Assembly: GCF_000003605.2 (NCBI RefSeq)
Contig: NW_003129874.1
Span: 119,243-162,881, forward strand
Direction: 5' to 3'
From: Saccoglossus kowalevskii
Lineage: Eukaryota > Hemichordata > Enteropneusta > Harrimaniidae
DNA: 43,639 nucleotides
Positions 32,482-43,639 of the stretch are shown piece by piece (the first letter of the stretch is position 1; the number at the start of each line of letters is the position of its first letter). The notes below the pieces were generated by a model. The model saw only the letters and a program-made list of their open reading frames with translations, had not been told where the DNA came from and did not search any database. Position numbers and translations under genes: made by a program.

Positions 32482-35400
32482 TCATTTATAAGAAGCATAC
32501 ACTGTGTCACCAACACAGACTGTCCCCTGTACATCAATAGCCATATTTATTCCAAATAATGGCTGTTCCTTATAAACATATTTCTCAGGACAATCTTCAT
32601 CACACTTACGATAACTATAAAAGAAAAAATATATATTCAAGGTTGATATATACATGTTTGCATGATTGATATTAGGTTGATGAGTGGGTGTCATCTGGGG
32701 GTATGTGAGGTTAACATGGGTGGTTGTGGTGGGTATGTGAGGTTTAAATGGGTGATTGACACCTGAGGTCATAGCAGGTTGGTGTCACCTGAGGTTAGAG
32801 TGGGTTATAGTGGATGAGGTCAGCTGTGGGTATACGAGATTATAGTGGGTGGGGTCACCTGTGGTTATACAAGGTTATAGTGGGTGGGGTCACCTGTGGG
32901 TATATGAGGTTATAGTGGGTGGGTCAGCTGCGGTTATACAAGCAAATAGTGGGTGGGGTCAGCTGTTGGTATATTAGGTTATAGTGGGTGGGGTCAGCTG
33001 TTGGTATATGAGGTTATAGTGGGTGGGGTCAGCTGGGGGTAAATGAGGTTATAGTGGGTGGGGTCACCTGTGGGTATATGAGGTTATAGTGGGTGGGTCA
33101 GCTGCGGTTATACAAGCAAATAGTGGGTGGGGTCAGCTGTTGGTATATTAGGTTATAGTGGGTGGGGTCAGCTGTTGGTATATGAGGTTATAGTGGGTGG
33201 GGTCAGCTGGGGGTAAATGAGGTTATAGTGGGTGGGGTCAGCTGGGGGTAAATGAGGTTATAGTGGGCGAGTGTCACCTGTGGTTATACAAGGTTGTAGT
33301 GGGTGGGGTCAGCTGTTGGTAGATGAGGTTGTAGTAGGTGGGGTCAGCTGTGGGTATATGAGGTTATAGTGGGTGGGGTCAGCTGTGGGTATATGAGGTT
33401 ATAGTGGGTGGGGTCAGCTGTTGGTATATGAGGTTATAATGGGTTGGTGTCACCTGTGGTTATACAAGCTTACAGTGGGTGGGGTCATCTGTTGGTATAT
33501 GAGATTATAGTGGGGGAGTGTCACCTGTGGTTATACAAGGTTATAGTGGGTGGGGTCAGCTGTTGGTATATGAGATTATAGTGGGTGAGTGTCACCTGTG
33601 GTTATACAAAGTTATAGTGGGTGGGGTCAGCTGTGGGTATATGAGATTATAGTGGGTGAGTGTCACCTGTGGTAATACAAGGTTATAGTGGGTGGGGTCA
33701 GCTATTGGTATATGAGGTTATAGTGGCTAGGATCAACTGTGGGTATATGAGGTTATAATAGGTTAGTGTCACCTGTGGTTATATATTGTTATAAAAGCAC
33801 CTACTATTGGTAACATCTGACCGGAGAAAAACAACCCAATTGATTGTTACAGTGAGTGTAATGTAATAATATTATGAATGTTTTTCCCGATAAGCAGTGC
33901 ACACAATATTCACAACAGTACAATACTATTTTTGTTTATATAAAAACTACTGTTTGAACTCAACAGTTATTTGCGCACACATTACCTGAAGCTAGCATAG
34001 TATTCCCATCCAGATTGGAAAGAACCCACCCATGAAATAAATTTGCAAGAAAGTCCCATCCATTATTACCAAGTATGGTATAGAATATCTTATTTGACAC
34101 GAAATCACATAGTGAATAGATAAATTATGGTAAACATCATAGCACATTCACGCTAGTTCAAATTCATTGTTAAATAGACCTGTCATTGCCACATGTAACA
34201 CTTTATATCAACACAGCAAAATATAGTACATGACTATGGCAGGGAGAGGAAAGGGACACATACTGTAGTTTTTTCTTTGAAACCAAAGTTGCAAGTATAG
34301 AAACTGAGTATAACCAGAAACTCAGACCATATGGCGACAGTTTTAAAATGAAAACTTTTGAAAACATCACGTTGTGCGGATTACATTACATTGCATACCT
34401 TTGAAGGGTTTCCAATGGCTCAGAGTTGTGCATAATACCTGTTTCTGGGTCAACTTTGGTTATCTTACACCTGAAACACAAAAATCAAGAAACAAGTCAT
34501 GTCCCAGTTAGTTAAACAAGCAAGTATCTTAAATAAGCAACCTTAAACAGGCTACCATTGTGGTAGCCAAGTTGAGAATAAATTGTTCACACAAATAATG
34601 TACATCTCAAATATCAAATTAGGTTGGTAGAGTTAAAGAAGAATTCAAATTATCATTTTTACCAAAATGACAACAATATTCGTTAAAGTTATTTTCATGA
34701 AATAAACAAATCTGACAAAGATCCACCCAAAGTATCAGAGCAAATTGAGCTGGTAGTTTTCAAGAAGAATTCAAAAATGCAATTGTTGACAGACGATGGA
34801 TGATGACTATGATGACAGCAGAGCTAACAAAACTGAAAGCAGTCAGCCATTTTGAATCAGCACATGAAACAAATTACATGAGAGTAAAGAAAATAAATTC
34901 AGGTTTCTATTTCTGCTTTTTTTTTATGTCATGTAGCTGTAAATTTTGATTGAGATTATCCATTTACATTTGGCCATTTTGAATCCAATCTGAATAAAAA
35001 TTCTGGTCATGTTAAGTATATAATCTTTATTGTGTGTACCAAAATGGACAATAGCTGTTCATGCATAACCAAGATCTTGGTATGGAATGGCAGAAATATT
35101 TGATTATAATAAATTTTAACATTAAAATGGCTGCCAATTGGCCATCTTGAATCTATTTGTCAAACAAATATATGTGCATTTGTGCGACATGATGTACATA
35201 ATGTACATGTTTGAATGTGATTTGTCAAAGCATTCTAAGATGTGGCTTCGAAACAGATTTTGTTAAAAAAAATCCCATCTGAAAAACTTACATCAAGTTC
35301 TCATTATGTCCAATGTATATAGTCAAGATACACAACCGATGTACGTATGGATACACGATGGTCAATCCATAAGACAATCTAACAAGGAAATGCAAGTTGG

Positions 35401-38135
35401 GTGGGTGGCAAAAATCTAAAAGATTCACTTAAAATGTATTTATTACCTTTGACAGAATTTAACAAATCTTAATGTTGCATTTCCTAATTTCAAATATTTG
35501 AATTTGTCCTGTAAGGTAAATAAAAAATTAACTGATTATTATAACTCTCATAAACATATAATGACAATTTCAATGTAGTCGCTCTTACAGGTTGAAACAC
35601 GAATAATAGTGAAATGTCTTATAAAATATGAATTATATATTTGGTTAAAAATTAACAAAGAAATCATAGGAAGATACATGAGAATGTGTAAAATATCACT
35701 CCAAAGATTTAATACCAATAAAAGATTATTCAGTTTTGAATTACACTTCTGTATTTCAGTTCATTGTAGCAGGTCATATGAAATTCTTGCTACTATCGTC
35801 TCATGCAAACCGTTCTTCACTCCTTCAAAAATTCACATATTTTGTGTCAGTACAACACAGTATTGTGATTGGTTAATAATAGACTTGACTTATTTGCTCA
35901 AAGGATGTTATTGCAAGTCAAATCATGTAGAAAAATATCATAGAGAAAATTGTCTGAGTGCTAAGTCTGACATGTGCAGTAGTAACGAAAGTGTTTGTTT
36001 GTTTGTTTGTTTGAGATGAACTAATAAACAGCTACTGTGAAATACTTTCTTGCTATTTCGCTGAAGGAATGATTCAGTAAAAAATATCCAGCAAATATAC
36101 TTTTTTTTCCTATATTTTACATTCAACTCGTCAAAAATCAGTGAAAATAAATTCCATACAAAACACCCAAAACGTCTTTTCAGCAAAAATTGATTCCATC
36201 TAAAATAAAGTATTTCACAGTATGCGATTTTATCACATCTGTTGTGACTCATCTCAACATCATTGATTTGTTTTTTAATAAAAGACAGATTTCATCACCT
36301 CTTCAAATGGCTCCATTCCTGATAAGACAAAGTTTGGTCGAAAATGCTTAGCAGTCACGCTAGTTTCAAGTTTCCCATTTAAGTCATCCAGCGAGCTTTG
36401 ACTGATCACCATATAAGGAGTACTGTCCATATACGGAATCTACAGTAAAAAAGGGGATGATAACAGGAAGTGAGTAGAAACAGTACCCAGCAGATTCTGT
36501 CATGAGATGAACAGATCTGAATGGTATCCAAGCAACATATGAACCAAATATGAATATTATTTTTCAAGAAGAAGTACGTTTTTTAAGCAATGTTGATTTA
36601 TGATGTTGACGATGGACAGTTAATCATAATCTGACTGCTGACAGAAATACAAAGAAATTGTAGATGAAATTCATATCAATTTTTCAAAATCATAGGCACA
36701 AATATTGCTCTGCAATTGAATTGGTATCATATCAAAATACCAAATAAAAATTAAATAACTTCCATGGATTTGCATAAAAATCTAATCAAACATAACATAA
36801 AGTTCATCTAGTTGGAACTATTTAGTATCAAATTTATCGATATATTGAAAGCAATTAGGTTTCCAATAGTACTTGATTAAGTGTGACAAGTACAAGATTT
36901 ATTTAGATATTGACATACCAGACCAAAAAAATGTGGGTATTTTGGATTCAATCACATACTGGAGCTTAGCTTAGCTTAACTAAAACCAATGGTTTACTGA
37001 CTAAAGTGGTCACTTTGCTAGCTATCAAAAGGTGTATGACTTTTCATAAATAAAAAAATGTACCAATGTATACTGGGACATCATAATTTAATCTTAATCC
37101 ATGTAGATATGAAATGTGTGTGTTCATTTTTCTTTACAACTTCTGCAAATCTTCAATAATGATTTCAGCCAATCCCATATGAAAATCTGAGCTTTTTAAT
37201 CTTTTCATCACAAATTCACAAAATAGTCCTGTATATAGTCTGCACTTTCCTTCAGAAGATTAGGACAATATTAGACAATAATGAAAAATGTCTCAGAATG
37301 TTGTTTGTTGGCTTTAAAATTAGTGTTCATTTCCAGAAATATTGAAGAACATAAGAGAAAGTGAGGTGGTGAATAGCTTAAGGATTATTCTATATTTAGG
37401 GTTTTAAAGTATTGCAATTACATTGGAAGCAATCTAATCAGTGAATAAGTAAATGCAAATTAACTTACAATATCACCTTCTTCACCAAGTGTTCCCAATA
37501 AAGGATCTTCAGCAAAAAGCCTTGGTGATAAGTTCTCCAAATAAATAAGCTTAAAATTGGGTTTATCTAAAAATGAACTTAGCCATACTTCAGCCACTTC
37601 TCCACAATATCTGCCTTTACACTCTGTTCTATGAACTCTGTAAAGACACCAATTTAAAACAGTTCTTTGTTGAGAACAATATTAAAGTGTTTGTTAATGT
37701 CAGCAATACTGAATAATTCGTCATTCTAGTGACAAGAATATGTTCAATAAAAATGGGTTCTTCATTATTACTGGCAACATTATGGGATACTTTATTTAGT
37801 TTATTTAAAGATGAAAATAGATCCTGTTGATAGGACTTCAATATAGAAACCACCTCTGCACTATTGGTATATGTATATATATGTATGTACGTGTGCATGC
37901 AGAGCAATTATAACAACAATTAATGAAATAAAATATTTGTCACCTCGTTGTGATAACTTCTTGTTCATTTTTTGGAATTTCGTTCATATTTATTGGTATT
38001 TTCAAAGTAGGCATGCCAGGTGCATCCAACTGAAGGTACTTCTCATCATCAGATAAGGCGGTTTTAATAAGCACCATCCTTGGCTCTTGACGAGCAGTTA
38101 TAAATACATTATCTGCATTAACCACCATCCAGTGC
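32482..38135 (-). CDS. MTARC: Mitochondrial amidoxime-reducing component homologue, 5' end missing
   Basis: Molybdenum-cofactor enzyme that reduces N-hydroxylated substrates together with cytochrome b5 and its reductase; in animals it sits in the outer mitochondrial membrane. Exons are 38135-37944, 37637-37469, 36439-36299, 35508-35447, 34470-34399 and 32614-32482, all with GT-AG ends. Phases fit without error and encode 255 residues plus one leading codon base. In order: H-W-M-V-V-N with T-A-R-Q-E-P-R (end of the MOSC N-terminal domain); C-K-G-R-Y-C-G-E; S-P-Y-M-type strand then F-R-P-N-F-V-L-S-G; L-G-N-A-T-L-R-F-V; C-Q-R-C followed by T-K-V-D-P-E-T-G; and Y-R-K-C-D then P-L-F-G-I and V-G-D-T-V-Y. 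The second Cys of C-Q-R-C (codon 34469-34467, just after a splice junction) matches the Mo-binding Cys273 of human MTARC1. Missing is the N-terminal roughly 80 residues (membrane anchor and first MOSC strands). Confidence 0.9.
32686..33790. repeat. Minisatellite, about 35-bp unit, in last MTARC intron
   Basis: Roughly 30 imperfect units, consensus close to gtgggtggggtcagctg plus ttggtatatgaggttata. Variants are cacctg/cagctg and tatatgaggt/tatacaaggt. A block of five units (174 bp) is repeated: gggtcagctgcgg at 32921 and again at 33095 with the same unit order following, so a higher-order duplication has occurred. It lies between exons 5 and 6 of the six MTARC exons found. Confidence 0.95.
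34830..35270. repeat. Dispersed repeat copy 2 (ggccatcttgaatc family) in MTARC intron
   Basis: Contains 'agccattttgaatc', 'ttggccattttgaatcc' and 'ttggccatcttgaatc' in succession, with 'gtttgaatgtgatttg' near 35209, like 31280-31600. The copy itself seems to hold two or three tandem subunits. Confidence 0.5.
36033..36222. mobile_element. MITE copy 1, TA-flanked, TIR CTGTGAAATAC
   Basis: CTGTGAAATACTTT at the left and its exact complement AAAGTATTTCACAG at the right are both bordered by TA. This fits Tc1/mariner-type insertion. The interior matches copy 2 at 41749-41943 (for example acattcaactcgtcaaaaatc and aaacacccaaaa). It sits in the MTARC intron between the exons at 36439-36299 and 35508-35447. 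Confidence 0.8.
36440..37468. other. MTARC intron
   Basis: Ordinary AT-rich intron bounded by GTAAGT (rc at 37463-37468) and tactgtag (at 36440-36447, minus strand). I see no separate feature. Confidence 0.5.
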
Positions 38136-41100
38136 CTGAAGAAATAATTAAAATAAATTCCCAGCAGACAAACTAATTACACATTGCAGCCACGTAATGA
38201 TTGCAGCACACAGTTGTAGTACAATTATTTTTTCTCAGGAAACAGCTAATCTAGAGAGATTTTAATGACACCACAAACTGTGTGTAAATAATTACAATGA
38301 ACATAAATATCTAACTGTATATTTAGAACTTGCTGAAAAAATGAATTTCACGTTCAAATTCAGTCATATATTTTAATACACATTATTTCAAATTTCCAGT
38401 GATATTTATAGTTAAAAAAAATACTTTAAAGAAACACTGCCATCATAACTGTGCATGTACGTATTTTACTATTTGGTAATTGTTCTTCTGGTATCTGGTT
38501 GGTCATTACATACATTGCATACACTACAGGCTATAAAATGTTCAGAATGTAAACGTTGCTCATTAAAGTGCCTGTGAAATGGCTGCTATTTTCACGCCTA
38601 AAATTATCCATTGATACATAAATATTATTAATTTTTATGTTTCTAAGCATAAATAATTGTTTTTAAGTGAAAAAATGTGTTTTTAACTCAGTCTACAGAA
38701 ACTTTATTTTTGTGTATTTTAAAACGAGGCTCCTCATTAGCTTCTCATTTGCATACAGAAATTCCCCTTGTGACGTCAGAAGGGGAAGTTGCTGGGCAGC
38801 TTGCATTGCCGATACGTGTAAATAAGGCAAATTTCTTGTGCTGTTTTCTAGTCTTTGACTAAATTGCCACTTATGTACTTGTTCGTCGAGGAAGAATGGA
38901 CCATAATGAACACATAGTATCAAATTTTGTTGCATGGGGTTGAGTTAGATGCGAAATATGCCCGTTCTAGTGTAGCTGGTCACCGTGATCGTCACCGACA
39001 CCGGCACACGTTTGTACACTGTCGCTGAACAAAATAGAATTTGACGTCGGAATTATCTCGTTATTTAGCAGGTTACTAGGCACGTCACTACACTGTTTTA
39101 TTTCATCGATCGTCCGAGTAAAACTTTCAAAATTAAAATAAATGAGAACATATTTTGACAATCTAAAAATTAGACTATTATAATAGTGGTCACTATAAAA
39201 TAATTAAAAAAACGACAAATCACAGTTACTAAATAAATGACAGCCGCGTGGAAATAAATTGACATTTTGTTGAAATAGGCGAACGCGTCGGGTTACGACG
39301 AGGGCAAGCGCGTTAAAAGCGGCGTTTAATTGGATAACAAAAATAATCGAGATCGACACACATACAGATAAATTCAGAATGGATTCGAGTTTATAGCGTG
39401 ATCCATGGCGTGATGGTCATAATTATAACATCATATTAAAACTTTATTTGGTGGAAACACATCTACAAGCATGGAGGTAAAAAAAAAAGAACAGAGGTAT
39501 GAATTCGAGATTCAACACCAATCATCAAACAATTCAGAAACTTTTAGCCTTCGAAAATGAAAACAATTAGCAGTGTGTAAGGGCTGTGTCATTTCCTGTT
39601 TGTCCGACGCTTCGTTTTTGTGTCACTGTCAAAATTATTGCTACCTTTTACTTAACAGGGACTAAATGGTCTCTATAAAACGATAATCACGATTGCAAAC
39701 AAAGTCAACTCATTTGAAACACTTGCCGGATGTCTCTATCTCTTCTGAAATCCGCCTTGGTGATCATGGGCTGGTCCGAAATCTATTTCTTTCAAAAGTG
39801 TTCCGCCAGGTTTACGTTGTTGGCGTTTCTCTTTAAACCTATTTATTTTTTTTCATGGACGAGGACAGTTTTTTCCAAAAAAAAAAAAAAGAATCTGAGG
39901 TTAAGTGGCTTTCGTTCACTGATGTCGCACTTTCTGATCGATTAGAAACGTGTGAATACATACACTATGACTATATGTTTCACTGCAACTGCCCACAACA
40001 CAAAATCTAAAAAACTCTCTCTCAAAAAAAATAAAGTAGACAAAAAAAGAAAAAGAAAAAACGCCGACCGAAAAATGTATATCGTTTAAAAGTATACTGA
40101 ATGACCAGTGTTATTACGGCTCAGGGGTATGATTTCCTCTCACATTTTGTCATTTGGTGGTGCACTTTCGGGGTCAAATTTCTTGGTAATAAAAAAAGAT
40201 ATCAAAAATTCAAATAGTAACTTTGTGCCCACACTCAAGCCGAGTAGAATGAGCTATGTCTAAAGTGTTTTATCCTAAATTTGTAGGAGGAGATACATTT
40301 GGCGCGAAGCTATTCGAAAATCAGTTTTTTGGCTGTTGCTATGGCAACGGTGGGAACTGTGGAAATCACACACACAGACACACACACACAAAAGTGATTT
40401 TAAGGTAATCCTAGCGGAGTGGATCGCCAATATGTTATTTAGAGTACCAACAAATTCCTACTTTCATTCTGATTAGAATTAAAACACACCACGAATATTC
40501 ACTTTTGAGATTTTTGGTATGTGTTGATTCTTGGATATTTCAGCTTCATTTAGTAATTTAAACTTCCCAGATTGTGTAAAATCGGAGAGTTTCTCGATTT
40601 CGATATTGAAACCGCCTTGGCCACTTAGGTACATACTCTGCAACTTGAACATGAACCTAAAAAAGTTAGGTAATCAAATTCACAGAAAGTTGTCAATCCC
40701 TAAAATTGCTAAATCACCAGATGTGAACTTTATCAGGATTCCCGTATGAAGTTACACATCATTCTAGCAAGGAAAAATATTGATTACTGTTGTGCAGGTT
40801 ATATAATAAAATATGAAATAATTAATATTTTGTTTTTGTTAATATTTTTATTTATTAAAATATGTACACATTATATCTAATTGGGGTGGGTATTGCCAAG
40901 CAAGTTTATAAAATTATAAACAAATATTTTCGTAAATAACACTGACTGCGAAATACACCTTTGGGAAGTATTACTGATGGAATATTTTATATTGCAATTT
41001 CTTTCAATTTGAATTACCGGTAGTTGTATTGCAATGCATTAGTAATAATGTAAATATATATATACATTCCTTCATTTTATTGTTGAGACTGAGTTTTACA

Positions 41101-41748
41101 GTTTGTTACGTACTACAATTTATCTATATTGGAAAACAGTTATGGGGATTATTAATTTCAATAAACAATATTCAACTATCCTTTGCAACACCAATAAGAT
41201 CATAATGGTAATGTTTATTGGTCTTTGAAACTAGAGACATTATCAGAGCATGGGTCTTATTTTGGAACTCCTGCCAGGATGGTATTCCCAGAATAGCACC
41301 AGTTATTAAAGAAACATAAAACATTAATTCTCAACAAGGATGAAAGGACCAGTTACTGAGACAAAGCCCTACTCCCCGTGAAACTCATTAGATACGAAAT
41401 CCACTTACCGCGAAAGCCACTCACCGGGAAGCTACTAGTAGACATATTAAAAATTAATTAGCCTTCCAAACATGAAGCTTGGCAACAAATATTTGTCTAA
41501 TATTTGAGATATAAACACGAAAACAATGTGATTCACATGAACCAAATTTCAATTCTCAGTACCTCAAATACAAAACGCATGCATCTTTGGAACGTTTTCT
41601 CCGTGTTTCGCGCATTGCATCATGGGGAAATGTTGACATAGTCTACATTCGCATAACTGAAGCGAAGAACTGATTGATGTTCTTCTGAGTGTGTTTGATC
41701 AGGTATCAATTTGTAAGAAGTTGTCCAAAATATGTTGAAATATTTGAG
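38136..41748. other. Upstream of the first recognised MTARC exon
   Basis: This should be intron 1 of MTARC or its start, but I found no exon with the expected Y-P-x-K-S-C motif on the minus strand. A CRE palindrome TGACGTCA lies at 38771-38778 in a moderately GC-rich stretch (38560-38960) that looks like a repeat copy. CpG density also rises at 39240-39420. A CA/CACAGA microsatellite stands at about 40366-40391. Short open frames are not supported. Confidence 0.4.
40366..40391. repeat. CA-type microsatellite
   Basis: Run of cacacacagacacacacacacaca. Confidence 0.85.
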
Positions 41749-41943
41749 TACTGTAGAATACTTAATTATTGCTATTTTCTCTGAAAGAATATTTCAGTGA
41801 AAATAAAATCCAGTGAATAAACTGTTGTTCGTATATTTTACATTCAACTCGTCAAAAATCAGTGAAAGTAAATTCCACGCAAAACACCCAAAAAGCATAT
41901 TCAGCGAAAATTAGTTCCAGCTAAAATAAAGTATTTTACAGTA
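41749..41943. mobile_element. MITE copy 2, TA-flanked
   Basis: Ends CTGTAGAATACTT... and ...AAAGTATTTTACAG, each next to TA. It is homologous to 36033-36222 throughout but diverged, with inverted repeats less perfect than in copy 1. Confidence 0.8.
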
Positions 41944-42176
41944 AATGCAAATATCAATCTTATTATAACTTAGATAGAGTCGCCCCCCCCCATTTTAGTC
42001 ACTGAAAAACGTGAAATAAACATAATCTCACCATAGTATTATTGTAAAATCTGTATTAAAAACCGCGGCTTCTATAAAAATGGTACTATGCAAAGTAGAG
42101 GATGCGGCTTCTATTAAAGCATCTACACATATGAGAAATTGTGAATGTTTGGTTCTCAATTATTCAAAAAGAATGG

Positions 42177-42592
42177 GTGTGACCAGAGGTACATTACTTG
42201 GGGTTTGTAACTACGGTGACATGATACCAAGATCCCGTCACAATCTCGCTCTCGCATAAGCGTTCCAACTCAGAAAAAATGCAAATGCGCATGCCCGAGG
42301 TAACTAGGATACTGGGATGTCCAGGTGGATCAAAATAGCTGCCCACGATATGACGGATTACGAGAACTATATTTTCTGTACATTTTCAATGTATTACATT
42401 TTTCACTATGATGGTGACAAGAAAAGTTTATTTTTTTCATTACAAACCTTGAACATTGATATGCGTCATGTCAGAAGGTCGTAGCCTCAGTCTCGCTATC
42501 TACGAGAAGAGACTTGAATGGGATCTTGACATGATGTCACCATACAGTACTATGCGAGTTGCAAACCCCAAGTAATGTACCTCTGGTGTGAC
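42177..42592. mobile_element. MITE, 402 bp, with 7-bp flanking duplication
   Basis: Inverted ends CAGAGGTACATTACTTGGGG (42184 on, and complement ending 42585) match for about 26-27 bp, and more loosely for about 60 bp inward (shared 'ggtgacat' and 'aagatccc'). GTGTGAC is found on both outer sides (42177-42183 and 42586-42592). There is no coding capacity. Confidence 0.85.
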
Positions 42593-42597
42593 TTATA

Positions 42598-42616
42598 TTA
42601 ATAATAATAATAATAA
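42598..42616. repeat. (AAT)n microsatellite
   Basis: About six ataata units directly right of the MITE. Confidence 0.85.
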
Positions 42617-43390
42617 TTTTATGAGATGTAAAACAAAAACAGAAATAATACTTCACACAACTAAATACATATAATTATAGAACGAGGAACATAAGCTAAT
42701 GTTATTGTTTAGGACAATGCAAAACTGAGGTACAGTTCACTACACCAAAATGTGGCTTCTAATACAGATTTCACGGTATTAGACATAATAAAAGTCGTAT
42801 ATCAATTTAACAGATTTTAAGTGGACAGAAAATTAAATGGAAATGATCTTAACTTGGTCCCATAACTGAATCAACACAGGGAAAAAAGAATGCTGAATAA
42901 AAAAAAATATATTTTCCTGGAAAAATAACAGTTTAAATGAGTAAATATAACATTACTGGTATGTTTTGAGGTTTAATATAATGGCCAACCAGTATTCTCT
43001 AAATTTTGATGAGTTGATGTGTTTCAGTGATGTGTAAAAATATACAACATAAATTTAGAGTTTGTATTGTAGAACACAAAAAGAGTTTTATCCGACATCG
43101 ATCTTTTGACGTCGTCCATTAAAACACACCAATATTATCCACCAAGGTATGTGCATTGTCCTATGACATCTATGTACCAAGTATCATTGTACCAGTAATG
43201 TGATGATATCAGTGGAATAGCTGAAACTTGACTAATCATTATGCAAATTAGGTGATTAATAAAACACAAATTTTTATTTAGATGCCAGCTGACTGTGATG
43301 TCCCTCTAGATAACCATAGACCTAGCCCTGCGTACAGTGCTGTGTGTACGGGGACGCGTTCGGTTGATAGATGTCCCCACCACGATTTCG
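42617..43390. other. No gene recognised
   Basis: AT-rich up to about 43290, then a slightly more GC-rich edge. No frame with recognisable domain. Confidence 0.4.
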
Positions 43391-43485
43391 ATCCAACTCG
43401 CACCAAAACCAACTCGCACCATACCAACTCGCACCAATGCTAACTCGCACCAATGCCAACTCGCACCAAACCAACTCGCACCACG
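43391..43485. repeat. Short tandem repeat, unit around ccaactcgcacca
   Basis: Six units of about 15-16 bases. On the minus strand the unit reads ttggtgcgagttgg, similar to the 'ttggggcgaactg' units at 363-430. The plus-strand frame over it (N/S/H/Q/T-rich) is a by-product. Confidence 0.85.
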
Positions 43486-43639
43486 ATCGTATTTCTAAGC
43501 ATTTGTGTGGTTCGCTTTGTCCCTTTGTTGCTAGGGACGTTTCTTGGATAATAAAAAATTACCTAAAGTAGGGTCTGCTTAGTTAATCAGCGGCAACCGG
43601 TACAACCGTCTATGAGTGAGAGGCGAAGGTACCGGCGAC

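Noticed and set aside
32482-32772. 96-codon frame starting in the minisatellite flank
   Set aside because: Its first half is intron and repeat-edge sequence. Only the part from 32614 down is coding, entered through a tatag acceptor.
32686-33790. CRISPR-like array
   Set aside because: No repeat-spacer alternation: the units are tandem copies of one degenerate 35-mer in a eukaryotic intron.
35609-36019. 136-codon plus-strand open frame
   Set aside because: Lies in an MTARC intron on the opposite strand, is AT-driven in composition and ends in a gtttgttt repeat.
38693-38935. 80-codon minus-strand frame as possible MTARC exon 1
   Set aside because: Lacks the MOSC N-terminal motif and a donor giving the required phase; the stretch looks like a dispersed repeat.
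39240-39420. Promoter CpG island of MTARC
   Set aside because: CpG is only modestly raised, and no exon linked to MTARC was found on either side.

Overview
The window looks like nuclear DNA of an invertebrate animal, most likely a marine deuterostome (hemichordate, echinoderm or amphioxus; this placement is inference). Genes are split by AT-rich GT-AG introns. The space between them is full of retrotransposon remnants and small inverted-repeat elements. A 50-N assembly gap lies at 16255-16304. There are no bacterial-style operons, CRISPR arrays or recognisable RNA genes.

Three sulfatase loci in tandem occupy the left half, all on the minus strand. They are a broken remnant (432-700), an intact five-exon gene (8611 to 4981) and a second intact five-exon gene (23359 to 20496). 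Both intact genes encode 584 residues with identical exon lengths (265/123/714/282/371 coding bases) and only phase-1 introns. They carry the formylglycine motif C-T-P-S-R and a two-helix membrane hairpin typical of the steryl-sulfatase (STS/ARSD/ARSL/ARSF/ARSH) group. Their sequence identity is strongly mosaic, which suggests gene conversion.

The 12 kb between the two intact genes is filled by transposons. A decayed Ty3/Gypsy LTR element (about 9841-17500) is interrupted inside its integrase by a complete tyrosine-recombinase retrotransposon of Ngaro/PAT type (12033-16904). That inner element is recognised from its reverse transcriptase/RNase H, its recombinase and the split direct repeats A1 - coding - B1 - A2 - B2. 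The outer integrase frame resumes directly after the insertion. A GC-rich block of unknown origin (about 8716-9840) precedes the Gypsy element, and a 666-bp element with 41-bp terminal inverted repeats follows at 19001-19666.

The right half holds one recognisable gene on the minus strand, a mitochondrial amidoxime-reducing component (MTARC) homologue. Six coding exons (38135 to 32482) cover everything except the N-terminal roughly 80 residues, whose exon I could not find. Its last intron carries a 1.1-kb minisatellite. Other contents are LINE remnants (3540-4265 plus strand, 24600-25330 minus strand), a hAT-like MITE (28889-29039), a TA-flanked MITE pair (36035-36220 and 41751-41941), another MITE with a 7-bp target duplication (42184-42585), a CpG-rich block at 30870-31085, and related short tandem repeats at both ends of the window.
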